From Pseudomonas mohnii (lineage in GTDB: Bacteria > Pseudomonadota > Gammaproteobacteria > Pseudomonadales > Pseudomonadaceae), in NCBI RefSeq assembly GCF_900105115.1, contig NZ_FNRV01000001.1, positions 558,001 through 622,000 on the forward strand: a DNA stretch of 64,000 nt, written 5' to 3'. Shown here piece by piece: positions 9,083 to 18,300 of the stretch. The translations under genes and the position numbers were made by a program. Numbering within the stretch: position 1 is the stretch's first letter; the number at the start of each line of letters is the position of its first letter. A model generated the notes under the pieces. It searched no databases and was not told the DNA's origin. It saw nothing but the letters and a program-made list of their open reading frames with translations.

Positions 9083-10642
9083 TCAGCCGTCGACACGCGC
9101 CAGAAACACCCGCGTCACCCGTCGCTCTTCGACCTTGAGGACGGTCATGCGCCAGCCCTGCCACTCATGGCTGTCACCGATCATCGGCAGGCGATCCAAC
9201 AAGCTCACCACCAACCCGGCCAGGGTTTGATAGTCGTCGGTCGGTTGCGCCGCAAATCCGGTGCGTTGCCGCACCCGCGCCAGGTTCAAGGCGCCACTGA
9301 CCACAAACCCGCCGTTGTCCTCGATCACATCCGGACCTTCGATCTCACTCGCATCGGGTAACTCGCCGGCAATCGATTCCAGAATGTCGGTCATGGTCAG
9401 CACGCCGACGAAATCCCCGAATTCATTGACCACAAAAGCGATGTGGGTCGATGCCTTGCGCATCTGCTCCAGGGCATTGAGGATCGAATAGCTGTCGAGC
9501 ACATTGATGGTCTGGCGCGCCAGGTGCGCAAGATCAGGCTCGTTACCGGCCAGGTACTCCTTCAGCAGTTCCTTTTTGTGCACGAAGCCCAACGGCTCAT
9601 CCACTGCACCGTCACGAATCAACGGCAGACGCGAGTAGGACGAATGCATCAACCTTGTACGAATGGCCTCGGCATCATCGTCCAGGTCGATATGATCGAC
9701 GTCGGCGCGCACGGTCATCAGGGTACGAATCGGCCGTTCAGCCAGTTGCAACACGCCACTGATCATCACCCGCTCGCGACGGTCGAACAGTTCTTCAGTC
9801 GGCGCTTCGCCGTTGTCCAACAGGTCGACAATGTCTTCGCCGACCTCCTCCACGGCCAACTTGCGACCGCCCAGCAAGCGCATCACCGCGTGCGCCGTGC
9901 GTTCGCGCATCGGTCGCAGGCCCTGCATCGAGCGCTTGCGGCGAGCCCGGGCAATCTGGTTGAACACCTCGATCAGGATCGAGAAACCGATGGCCGCGTA
10001 CAGGTAGCCCTTGGGAATGTGGAAGCCCAGGCCCTCGGCGGTCAGCGCAAAACCGATCATCATCAAGAAGCCCAGACACAGCATGATCACCGTCGGGTGC
10101 GCGTTGACGAAACGGGTCAGCGGTTTGCTGGCGACGATCATCAGGCCGATGGAAATGATCACCGCGATCATCATCACCGCCAGCTCATCGACCATGCCCA
10201 CAGCGGTAATCACCGCATCGAGGGAGAACACGGCATCGAGCACCACGATTTGCGCCACGATCGGCCAGAACAAGGCGTAGGCCGTGTTGGACGAGCGCTG
10301 GCCGACATGCCCTTCGAGGCGTTCGTGCAACTCCATGGTGGCCTTGAACAACAGGAACACACCGCCAAACAACATGATCAGGTCACGGCCGGAGAAGCTC
10401 TTGTCGAACACCTCGAACAGCGGTTGGGTCAGGGTGACCAGCCAGGAAATGCTGGCGAGCAGGCCCAGACGCATCAACAACGCCAGGGACAGACCAATGA
10501 TTCGCGCACGGTCGCGCTGCTCAGGCGGCAACTTGTCGGCGAGGATCGCGATAAACACCAGGTTGTCGATGCCCAGCACCAGTTCCAGCACAATCAGCGT
10601 CAACAAGCCCAGCCATGCGGTGGGGTCAGCTATCCATTCCAT
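9083..10642 (-). CDS. TerC-family integral membrane protein with CBS pair and CorC/HlyC domain
   Basis: The product is 519 aa. Residues 1-215 form a TerC-type membrane domain of about seven helices; the motif [20 protein letters not shown] near residue 20 carries the conserved acidic residue, and a second acidic motif (DAVFSLDAV) follows. Two CBS repeats lie at about 290-410, ending in the [12 protein letters not shown] signature, and a transporter-associated CorC/HlyC domain lies at about 430-510. This is the architecture of E. coli YoaE/YegH. TerC relatives are linked to metal-ion efflux or loading of exported metalloproteins; the substrate here is unknown. Monocistronic, with its own terminator. 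Confidence 0.9.
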   Translation of the reverse strand: MEWIADPTAWLGLLTLIVLELVLGIDNLVFIAILADKLPPEQRDRARIIGLSLALLMRLGLLASISWLVTLTQPLFEVFDKSFSGRDLIMLFGGVFLLFKATMELHERLEGHVGQRSSNTAYALFWPIVAQIVVLDAVFSLDAVITAVGMVDELAVMMIAVIISIGLMIVASKPLTRFVNAHPTVIMLCLGFLMMIGFALTAEGLGFHIPKGYLYAAIGFSILIEVFNQIARARRKRSMQGLRPMRERTAHAVMRLLGGRKLAVEEVGEDIVDLLDNGEAPTEELFDRRERVMISGVLQLAERPIRTLMTVRADVDHIDLDDDAEAIRTRLMHSSYSRLPLIRDGAVDEPLGFVHKKELLKEYLAGNEPDLAHLARQTINVLDSYSILNALEQMRKASTHIAFVVNEFGDFVGVLTMTDILESIAGELPDASEIEGPDVIEDNGGFVVSGALNLARVRQRTGFAAQPTDDYQTLAGLVVSLLDRLPMIGDSHEWQGWRMTVLKVEERRVTRVFLARVDG

Positions 10643-10669
10643 ATAAACGTCTCGATCTCGTCAGTGAAT

Positions 10670-10825
10670 TCAGATTGCCGGGCACGGCAAGGCGCGGCGC
10701 AGAGGCCGGGAAACTGCAAGGACAAGGGCGTTTGGGTGCCGGAATAACGGGGGCTTGGCGTGCGTCAAGAACGCGCGTTGGTGCGAAGGGAAAGGGTAAC
10801 CGGGAGGCTCCGTGAGGGTGTTCAT
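10670..10825 (-). CDS. Possible 51-residue leader ORF upstream of the TerC gene
   Basis: A short minus-strand frame begins with ATG at 10825, preceded by AGGA with a 6-nt spacing. It ends 27 nt before the TerC-family start. The peptide is Pro- and Arg-rich and resembles no family I know. The good ribosome site and its position just upstream are the only support; it could be chance in GC-rich DNA. Confidence 0.22.
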   Translation of the reverse strand: MNTLTEPPGYPFPSHQRAFLTHAKPPLFRHPNALVLAVSRPLRRALPCPAI

Positions 10826-10939
10826 GTAAGTCCTGAATGAAAAAAAGGACTTGGATCGTACAGTTGATCGGGATAATTCCTACAGCCGAAAATCATTTCA
10901 AAATCTGTAGAAGATAGGACAGCAGGCTGTGCGGGGACG

Positions 10940-10966
10940 CCATCGCGAGCAAGCTCGCGCCCACAA
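10940..10966. repeat. Single REP element
   Basis: Imperfect palindrome with the Pseudomonas REP core GCGAGCAAGCTCGC, flanked by GCCAT and CCCACA, in the LysR-TerC intergenic space. Same family as the elements at 15358, 16774, 20679 and 30427. Confidence 0.8.
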
Positions 10967-11015
10967 AATGCGCGAAAACCTCTGGCAGCAAGTTGCCCGC
11001 GACGTTTCCTGCGAG

Positions 11016-11882
11016 TCAGCCGTTCTTCACCCGCTCAATGTAGCGAACCACCGCCGGTGATTTCTCAAACCGCCGATGGATCAACGCCAGCCACGACGAT
11101 GCACTGCAATCCTTGACGGGCCGATAGACCACGTTTGGCAAGCTGACATGGCCGACCACCGACTCCGGTACCACCGCCACCCCCTGCCCCAGCGACACCA
11201 GCGCGATCACCGCCACCAGCCCACCCGGCTGCGCCCCCAGCTTCGGCACAAAATCGCCCTGAGCGGCCACCTGCAAGGTGCCAACGACTTGTTCGGGGAG
11301 GATGAAGTTTTCATTCTGCAAGTGCGCCGAATTGATGACCGTCAAGCGGTTGAGCCACGAGTCCGCCGGCAACGCCAGCACAAAACCTTCGTCGCTCAGG
11401 CGTACGCCTTCGATGCCATCGGGCAAGGACAGTGGACAGCGGATGTAGCCCAGGTCGAAGCGCCCCTCAAGAATCATGTTCGGCAAGCTGGCCATGGGGC
11501 TTTCACGCACATTGAGGCTGACATCCGGGTATTGGCCGGCAAAACCCTGCACCTGCTTTTGCAGCAGCCCCGAATACACCGCCGAAGCAACATAACCGAG
11601 TTCAATGTGCCCGATGTCGCCACGCCCGGCACGCTGGGCATTGCGCTGGGCCGCCTCAAATTGCCGTACCGTGGCTTCGGCCTCGATCACCAGCGCCGCA
11701 CCCGCTTCGGTCAGGCTGACGTCCCGTGCCTGGCGCAAAAACAGACGCGCGCCCAGTTCGGCTTCCATGTCCTGGATTTGCCGGGTCAGGGTCGGCGGCG
11801 CGACCCCCAATTGCTCAGCGGCGCGGGTGAAGTTGCGGTGCCGGGCGACCGCGAGGAAATAGCGGAAATGACGAATGTCCAT
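11016..11882 (-). CDS. LysR-family transcriptional regulator
   Basis: The product is 288 aa. It has an N-terminal winged helix (residues 1-60, starting MDIRHFRYFLAVARHRNFTRAAEQLGV) followed by a periplasmic-binding-like effector domain (about 90-285). It is divergent from the MFS exporter at 11986 with 103 bp between the starts, the classic arrangement in which the regulator controls itself and the neighbour. A candidate LysR box lies at 11889-11905. The inducer cannot be read from the sequence. Confidence 0.93.
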   Translation of the reverse strand: MDIRHFRYFLAVARHRNFTRAAEQLGVAPPTLTRQIQDMEAELGARLFLRQARDVSLTEAGAALVIEAEATVRQFEAAQRNAQRAGRGDIGHIELGYVASAVYSGLLQKQVQGFAGQYPDVSLNVRESPMASLPNMILEGRFDLGYIRCPLSLPDGIEGVRLSDEGFVLALPADSWLNRLTVINSAHLQNENFILPEQVVGTLQVAAQGDFVPKLGAQPGGLVAVIALVSLGQGVAVVPESVVGHVSLPNVVYRPVKDCSASSWLALIHRRFEKSPAVVRYIERVKNG

Positions 11883-11888
11883 CGGTGC

Positions 11889-11905
11889 ATTAGCTCAAAG
11901 GTAAT
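11889..11905. promoter_or_regulatory. Candidate LysR-type operator (T-N11-A)
   Basis: ATTA-N9-TAAT, which contains T-N11-A, in the space between the divergent lysR and MFS genes. It begins 7 nt upstream of the lysR start codon, where binding would block the regulator's own translation-initiation region and promoter-proximal DNA. Motif match only. Confidence 0.35.
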
Positions 11906-11985
11906 GAAGTGACGAGGTACGCCTAACAAAGGCTCCGTATACCGGCGATAAGCTGCACGAAACCTCACAGTAGAGAACCCGTGCC

Positions 11986-13530
11986 ATGTCCGTCAAACCC
12001 AGGGTGAGCAAGCACCTGACCTTACTTACCGCGTCGGCCGTGTGTTCGCTGATCGTGCTCGACACTAACATCGTCGCCGTTACCTTACCGAGCATCGCCC
12101 GGGATCTGGGGGCCAATTTCGCAGACATCGAATGGGTGGTCAGCGCCTACATGCTGGCCTTTGCTGCCTTGCTGCTACCCGCTGGCAGCTTGGCCGACCG
12201 CTTTGGCCGGCAGAAAACCCTGATCTGGGGCCTGGGCATTTTCATTCTCGCGTCCCTCGGTTGCGGCGCGGCGCCAAACGCGTTGTTCCTCGACATCGCC
12301 CGGGCCATCAAGGGCGTCGGCGCCGCGTTATTGCTGACCTCGGCGCTCGCCTCGATCGGCCACACCTTCCACGATGAAGTGGAACGGGCCAAAGCCTGGG
12401 CGTTCTGGGGTGGCTGCATGGGCGTGGCCATGACTGCGGCGCCGACCCTGGGCGGGTTGATTACCGAATATGTCGGTTGGCGCTGGATTTTCTACCTCAA
12501 CCTGCCCGTCGGCCTGTTCCTGATGTTCATGGTCTGGCGTGCAGTCCCGGAATCCCGTGACGCTCAGGCTGCGCGCCTCGACCCATGGGGCAGCCTCGCC
12601 TTCAGCGCAAGCTTGCTGTGCCTGATCTGGGGCCTGATCGAAGCCAGCCGGATCGGCTGGAACAGCCCCCTCACCTACACCCGCCTGTTGGGCGGTGCGC
12701 TGTTAATGGGCTTGTTTGTGCTGATCGAGCGCCTGCAACAGCGGCCGATGATCGACCTGCAACTGTTCAGGCATCCGCGCTTCATCGGCGCCCTGCTCGG
12801 CATGTTCGCCTACGCCGCGTGCGCCCAAGTGATGATGACCCTGCTGCCGTTTTACCTGCAGAACGGCTTGGGCTTCAGCGCCATTTCCGCGGGGCTGGGC
12901 ATGTTGCCGTTTGCCGTGACCATGTTGATCTTCCCGCGCCTCGGTGCGCGCCTGGCCGGACGTGTGACCCCGGCAAACATGATGGCCATCGGCCTGACGC
13001 TGGTGGGCAGCGGCAACCTGCTCAGCGCCTGGGCGGTCAACAGCGGCGGCTACCTGCCCTTCGCCCTGGCGATCGCCGTGACCGGTGCCGGCGCCGGGTT
13101 GCTCAATGGTGATACGCAGAAAAACATCATGGCCTGCGTGCCGCGCGAGCGCACCGGCATGGCCTCGGGCATGAGCACCACCATGCGTTTCAGTGCGGTG
13201 ATGCTGGCCATCGGCGTGTATGGTGCGCTGCTTTCCGGGCATAGCGAACGGCTCCTGCACGACAGCCTCTCGGCACAGGGCGGACAGTGGCTCGAGCAAA
13301 CCCAGGGCGTCGCCTCGCGGGTGGTGGCCGGTGACATGCCGGCGGCGATGAGCCTGTTGCCACAAGCCGCGCGGCCGGTGGTGGAACCACTGGCGCGACA
13401 GGCGTTCGTGGGCGGTTTCAGCCTGTTGCTGTGGGTCGCCGGCCTGGCGGGATTATTGGGCGCCGGGGTTGTGGGAACGCTGATGCGCAAGCCGATTCCA
13501 GCGCAGCGCTCAGCCTTGGTGCTTGAATGA
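11986..13530 (+). CDS. MFS drug-efflux transporter, DHA2 (EmrB/QacA) type
   Basis: The product is 514 aa with about 14 hydrophobic helices. Near residue 25 it has LDTNIVAVTLPSIARDLG, the DHA2 motif in helix 1, and the loop 2-3 motif GSLADRFGRQKTL. Proton-driven exporters of this group remove hydrophobic drugs or metabolites across the inner membrane. It is divergent from a LysR regulator. No membrane-fusion or outer-membrane partner is adjacent, so it may act alone at the inner membrane. Substrate unknown. Confidence 0.92.
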   Translation: MSVKPRVSKHLTLLTASAVCSLIVLDTNIVAVTLPSIARDLGANFADIEWVVSAYMLAFAALLLPAGSLADRFGRQKTLIWGLGIFILASLGCGAAPNALFLDIARAIKGVGAALLLTSALASIGHTFHDEVERAKAWAFWGGCMGVAMTAAPTLGGLITEYVGWRWIFYLNLPVGLFLMFMVWRAVPESRDAQAARLDPWGSLAFSASLLCLIWGLIEASRIGWNSPLTYTRLLGGALLMGLFVLIERLQQRPMIDLQLFRHPRFIGALLGMFAYAACAQVMMTLLPFYLQNGLGFSAISAGLGMLPFAVTMLIFPRLGARLAGRVTPANMMAIGLTLVGSGNLLSAWAVNSGGYLPFALAIAVTGAGAGLLNGDTQKNIMACVPRERTGMASGMSTTMRFSAVMLAIGVYGALLSGHSERLLHDSLSAQGGQWLEQTQGVASRVVAGDMPAAMSLLPQAARPVVEPLARQAFVGGFSLLLWVAGLAGLLGAGVVGTLMRKPIPAQRSALVLE

Positions 13531-13625
13531 CACCCGGCGTGCAGGCCTGTGAGGAAGGGTGAGCCTGCCGAATTCGTCTTTGAATGTGCAGTCCGACGAT
13601 GAGGGAAGCCTGGGCACCGCGCATC

Positions 13626-14297
13626 TCAGCCGGGAAGCAATCCGTCGATATGCCGATAATCAGCCTGCAACTGCGCCGCCAGGACCCTGCTGCGCCCGAG
13701 GCGAATCGGCCCGCGCTCGATGTCGATCACCAGTCCCGGACAATCGAGCGAGGGCAACGTCGGCCAGTCCTTCAAGCGGCCATCGGTCACCAGCAATAAC
13801 CGTTGCTGCTCCGCCGGGAAGTGCTTGCGCCGCGCTCCCAGCCAGCGCCCCGCTTCACTCAACGCCGCCAGCAACGGCGTGCCACCGCCGGCACCGAGCC
13901 CATCGAGCAAGTGACGCAAACCGCTGGACGCCTTCAACCCTTGCACCTGCCACTTCGGCTGCGTTCCGCTGGCGGTCAGCAAGGCCAGGCGCGCGCGTTG
14001 GCGGTAAGCATCGTCGAACAGCTGCGCCAGCAAGCCCTTGGCATCACTCAAGGCGTGATGGCGACGCGTGGATGCCGACGCATCGACGATCACCAGCCAC
14101 AGCTCATGGGCTGAACGGGTACGCAGGTGGAATAACAGGTCATCGCGCTGACGTGGCCGGCCGTTCAGCAACGTGCCGGGCCAGTTGATCGAACCGTCGC
14201 GCGCGGCGTGACGCTTGCCCTGTTTGCCGTGATCGAGGCGCCCTGCGCGGGGTCTGGCATTCGCCCCCGCGTCAGAGCGAGGGCGAATGCCTAGGGC
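13626..14297 (-). CDS. chlD: VWA-domain part of ChlD, expressed by -1 frameshift from chlI
   Basis: A 223-codon frame that continues the chlI gene in the -1 frame. It carries a von Willebrand A domain with the MIDAS residues DASAS, a GGGTPLL loop and TDGRLKD, preceded by a basic linker ending in INWPGTLL. No ATG or GTG lies in this frame between the upstream TGA (14319-14321) and the VWA domain; the only near-cognate codons are a CTG at 14309 and a TTG at 14171. Frameshifting at AAAAAAG (14297-14303) would join it to 331 residues of ChlI, giving a 554-aa ChlD. That is the length expected for the medium chelatase subunit. ChlD pairs with ChlI and CobN for cobalt insertion into the corrin ring. 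Confidence 0.85.
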   Translation of the reverse strand, partial: ALGIRPRSDAGANARPRAGRLDHGKQGKRHAARDGSINWPGTLLNGRPRQRDDLLFHLRTRSAHELWLVIVDASASTRRHHALSDAKGLLAQLFDDAYRQRARLALLTASGTQPKWQVQGLKASSGLRHLLDGLGAGGGTPLLAALSEAGRWLGARRKHFPAEQQRLLLVTDGRLKDWPTLPSLDCPGLVIDIERGPIRLGRSRVLAAQLQADYRHIDGLLPG

Positions 14298-14303
14298 TTT
14301 TTT
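14253..14303 (-). promoter_or_regulatory. -1 programmed ribosomal frameshift signal at the end of chlI
   Basis: On the minus strand the chlI frame reads CCA AAA AAG CCC TAG, so AAAAAAG is in the X XXY YYZ phase. After 5 nt (CCCTA) a hairpin begins: an 11-bp perfect stem (GGCATTCGCCC with GGGCGAATGCC), extended by about 4 inner pairs including one G-T, with a 6-nt loop. Spacing and strength match known stimulators. The -1 frame entered is exactly the VWA frame. Programmed frameshifting in chlD genes of cobalamin producers has been reported. Confidence 0.85.
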
Positions 14304-15289
14304 GGCCAGCTCGGCACTTCACGACGAGCCCCGACCGGCAGCGCCTGAGCGGGCATTTCGCCCCACTGCCCCTGGCCTTCGCCGGCGTTTGGCTGTTGAC
14401 CGGCGTGGGACTGTTGCTGTTGGGGTGCCGGTGGCGCTTGCTCGCGACGGCGATGGCGCAACGCGAATTCGGCAACCGCATCGATATCTTCCACAGCGAT
14501 GGCTCGCGCCCCGCGCCAGGCGGCATGGGCCCGCGCCGCGCGCAACCAGACCAGGTCGGCACGCAAACCGTCGACGCCGGCGGCAAAACAACGCTCGGTA
14601 ATCTGCGACAGGGCGTCATCGTCGAGGGCAATGCTGACCAATGTGCTGCGCGCCTGCTGGCAACGCTCGCGCAACGACTGCTGCTGGCCTTCCCACTCAG
14701 CGCAGAAGCCGTGCGGATCGGTGTCGAAGTCCAGGCGCCGCCGGATGATTTGCCCGCGTTCGGCCGGTGCGGTATGGCCACCAAGGGCAACGTTCAAGCC
14801 AAAACGATCGAGCAGTTGCGGGCGTAACTCGCCCTCTTCCGGGTTCATGGTGCCAATCAATACGAACTTCGCCGAATGCCGATGGGAGATGCCGTCGCGT
14901 TCGACCAGGTTGGTGCCGCTGGCGGCCACGTCGAGCAGCAGATCGACGAGGTGATCGGGCAGCAGATTCACTTCATCGACGTAGAGCACGCCACCGTCAG
15001 CCTTGGCCAGCACGCCCGGGGAAAATTGCGCGCGACCTTCGCTCAATGCGGCGTCGAGATCGAGCGTGCCCACCAGGCGCTCTTCAGTGGCGCCCAAAGG
15101 CAAGGTGACGAATTGACCGCTGGCCAGCAGGTCCGCCAGGCCACGGGCCAGGGTCGACTTGGCCATGCCGCGCGGGCCTTCGATCAACACACCGCCGATC
15201 TTCGGGTCGATGGCGGTCAGGCATAGCGCGAGTTTCAAATCGTCGGCGCCGACCACGGCGGAGAGCGGGAAATGGGGGGTATCGGTCAT
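14291..15289 (-). CDS. chlI: ChlI-type AAA+ ATPase, small subunit of cobalt/magnesium chelatase
   Basis: The product is 332 aa. It has Walker A GPRGMAKST near residue 37, Walker B LYVDEVNLL, sensor-1 IGTMNPEEG, and arginine-finger and lid regions after residue 170. A low-complexity Gln/Pro-rich tail follows and ends at the TAG that sits inside the frameshift signal. ChlI rings with ChlD drive ATP-dependent insertion of cobalt by CobN. Third gene of the cobW-cobN-chlI unit, 109 nt after cobN with a REP fragment in the gap. Normal decoding yields ChlI; frameshifting yields ChlD, so one gene can make both subunits. Confidence 0.93.
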   Translation of the reverse strand: MTDTPHFPLSAVVGADDLKLALCLTAIDPKIGGVLIEGPRGMAKSTLARGLADLLASGQFVTLPLGATEERLVGTLDLDAALSEGRAQFSPGVLAKADGGVLYVDEVNLLPDHLVDLLLDVAASGTNLVERDGISHRHSAKFVLIGTMNPEEGELRPQLLDRFGLNVALGGHTAPAERGQIIRRRLDFDTDPHGFCAEWEGQQQSLRERCQQARSTLVSIALDDDALSQITERCFAAGVDGLRADLVWLRAARAHAAWRGARAIAVEDIDAVAEFALRHRRREQAPPAPQQQQSHAGQQPNAGEGQGQWGEMPAQALPVGARREVPSWPKKP

Positions 15290-15318
15290 TGTTCAATCTC
15301 GGTCATGGTCGGTGATTT

Positions 15319-15387
15319 CGAAAGCGGCGTGTCAGTGGCTATTGATGTGACTGACGCTCCATCGCGAGCAAGCTCGCTCCCACAGGG
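15319..15387. repeat. Partial REPIN between cobN and chlI
   Basis: The right-hand REP (15358-15387, core GCGAGCAAGCTCGC then TCCCACAGG) is preceded by a spacer similar to the central part of the cobN REPIN (GTGTCAG...ATTGATGT...ACTGAC). The left REP is absent. It lies within the putative cobW-cobN-chlI transcript. Confidence 0.7.
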
Positions 15388-15398
15388 TCGGCGGTGTA

Positions 15399-18300
15399 TT
15401 AACTGTCTTCTTCTATATCCAGCAACAGATTCTCCAGCGCCTCGCGATACTCGCCCGGCGCTTTCCACATACCCCGCTGTTGCGCTTCGAGCATGCGTTC
15501 AGTCATGTCGCGCAAGGCATGGGGGTTGTGCTCGCGGACGAAGTCACGGGTATTGGCGTCGAGCAAATACGCATCCGCCAGCAGCGCGTATTGGTGATCG
15601 TCGATCAACCGGGTGGTGGCATCGAACGCGAACAGGTTATCGACCGTCGCGGCCATTTCGAACGCGCCTTTGTAGCCATGACGCTTGACGCCTTCGAGCC
15701 ACTTCGGGTTGGCCGCCCGGGAGCGGATGACCCGGTTCAGTTCTTCCTTGAGCGTGCGGATTCTGGGCAGGTCCGGCTGGCTATGGTCGCCGTGATAACT
15801 GGCCGCCGTTGCACCACTGAGGCTTTCCACGGCGGCCAACATGCCACCCTGGAACTGGTAATAGTCGTTAGAGTCGAGCAGATCGTGCTCGCGGTTGTCC
15901 TGGTTTTGCAGCACCGCTTGCACCTGGCTCAGGCGCTGGGCGAACTGCTCGCGGGCAGCGGTGCCTTCGTCGGAACCGCCGTAGGCGTAGCCACCCCAGT
16001 TCAGATACACCTCGGCCAGATCCTCGCGGCTCTGCCACAGGCGACCGTCGATGGCACCCTGCACGCCCGCGCCATACGCGCCGGGCTTGGCACCGAAGAT
16101 GCGCCAACCGGCCTGGCGTCTGGCCGCGTCTTCGTCCAGTCCCGATTGCAACAACGCTTCACGTTCGGCGCGAACCTTGGCCGCCAGGGGGTTGAGGTCG
16201 TCGGGTTCGTCCAGCGCGGCAACCGCTTGCACGGCGGCGTCGAACAGGCGGATCAGATTGGCGAAGGCATCGCGGAAGAAACCCGAGACGCGCAACGTCA
16301 CGTCGACGCGGGGGCGGTCGAGCAAACTCAGCGGCAGGATTTCGAAGTCGTCGACCCGCTGACTGCCCGTCGCCCACACCGGACGCACGCCCATCAGCGC
16401 CATGGCCTGGGCGATGTCGTCGCCACCGGTACGCATGGTCGCGGTGCCCCACACCGACAGACCGAGCTGGCGCAAGTGATCGCCATGGTCTTGCAGGTGA
16501 CGCTCAAGGATCAGGTTGGCTGACTGGAACCCGATGCGCCATGCCGTGGTGGTCGGCAGGTTACGCACGTCTACCGAGTAGAAGTTGCGCCCGGTCGGCA
16601 ACACATCCAGGCGTCCGCGACTCGGTGCACCGCTGGGGCCGGCCGGAACAAAGCGCCCGCTCAGGGCATCGAGCAGGCCGCGCATTTCGGCCGGGCCACA
16701 GGCGTCCAGGCGTGGTGCGACCACTTCGCGCAGGTTGTCGAGGATGGCTTGCACCTCGGTCCAGCTCGCCTCCTGTAGGAGCGAGTTTGCTCGCGGGGGT
16801 GTGTCAGCCGCATTGATGTCAACTGACACACCATCGCGAGCAGGCTCGCTCCTACAAGGGGCATCCAGCGCCTGCGAGATCAGTTGTGTGGCAAACAGTT
16901 CCAGGCGTTCGCGGGTGTCGCCGGTAATGCGCCAGGGTTCATCGCTGATCGACAACAACGCATGCGGACGCGGCCCGTTCCACGGCTCGGCCAGTGCACA
17001 ATCCAGCGGATCGAACCCCAGTTCAAACGCTTTCGCCAGCGCCCTGAGCAGGCTTGATTGCGCACCACGTCCATCGCCACGGGGAATGCGCAGCAGTGCG
17101 AGCAAGGTGTCGATGCGCAGGCGCCCGGTCGGTGACTCCCCGAACACGTGCAGGCCATCGCGGATCTGCGACTCTTTCAAATCGCACAGGTAGGTGTCCA
17201 GACGCGGCAACCAGATCGCCGCGTCGGCATCGCTGTCGAGTGGCTCGTCCAGTTGCAGTTCGCGGTCGATGTGCGTGTCGCGCACCAGTTGCAGGATGTC
17301 GCGCTGCAACTCGCGGGCACGCCGAGGATCGAGCAGTTGCGCTTCGTAGTACTCATCCGCCAACAGTTCGAGATTGCGCAGCGGTCCGTAGGTTTCGGCG
17401 CGGGTCAGCGGCGGCATCAAGTGATCGATGATCACCGCTTGCGTGCGTCGTTTGGCCTGGGCGCCCTCGCCCGGATCGTTGACGATGAACGGATAGACAT
17501 TCGGCAACGGCCCGAGCAACGCGTCCGGCCAACAGTGTTCGGAGAGCCCGACACCCTTGCCCGGCAGCCATTCGAGGTTGCCATGCTTGCCGACGTGGAT
17601 CACGCCGTGGGCGCCGTAGGTGTTGCGCAACCAGAAGTAAAACGCGAGATAACCATGGGGCGGCACCAGGTCCGGGTCGTGATACACCGCGCTCGGGTCC
17701 ACCTGATAGCCCCGCGCCGGTTGAATGCCGACGAACGTCAGGCCGAAACGCAACCCGGCAATCATCATCCGCCCGGCGCGGCACATCGGATCGCTCTCGG
17801 GGGCGCCCCACCGTTGTAGCACTGCCCGGCGGTTGGCTTCGGGCAGCGCGTTGAACATCTGCAGGTAATCGTCCATGGCCAGGCTTTGCTGACACGGGCG
17901 TTGGTCGAGGGTATCGAGATCGTTGCTGACGCCGCCGAGCAGTTGCTGGATCAACGCGGTGCCGCTGTCCGGCAACGGCGCCGGCAATGGATAACCTTCG
18001 GCCTGCAATGCACGGAGGATATTCAGTGCCGCGGCCGGGGTGTCGAGGCCGACGCCATTGCCGATACGCCCGTCGCGGGTCGGGTAATTGGCGAGAATCA
18101 GCGCTATGCGTTTTTCGGCATTCGGCAACCGCGCCAGATCAATCCAGCGCCGCGCCAGTTCGGCGACAAAGTCCATGCGTTCCGGTTGCGCGCGGTAGCA
18201 AACCACATCGGACTCACTGCGCTCACTGCGCCAGGCCAGATCCTTGAAGCTGATCGGTCGGCTGATGATCCGCCCGTCCAGTTCCGGCAGTGCGATATGC

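Larger units (their letters stand above)
10643..11015. other. Non-coding stretch between TerC and LysR genes
   Basis: 373 bases without a recognised gene. It holds the TerC leader, a REP element at 10940-10966 and one short open frame (minus strand, 10670-10825). I looked for a manganese (yybP-ykoY) riboswitch because TerC genes often carry one, and could not find its conserved core. Confidence 0.6.

Noticed and set aside
10643..10870. yybP-ykoY (manganese) riboswitch ahead of the TerC gene
   Set aside because: The conserved core could not be located on the minus strand; expected only from gene family, not seen.
13626..14171. VWA protein as a separate gene starting at TTG 14171
   Set aside because: It would lose the basic linker before the VWA domain, and no ribosome site was evident; the frameshift explanation covers the same frame without it. 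The TTG start cannot be fully excluded.
14253..14303. Plus-strand rho-independent terminator
   Set aside because: On the plus strand the hairpin is followed by six T residues and looks like a terminator. No plus-strand gene ends there, however, and on the minus strand the same bases form the slippery site plus stimulatory stem in exact phase with two coding frames.
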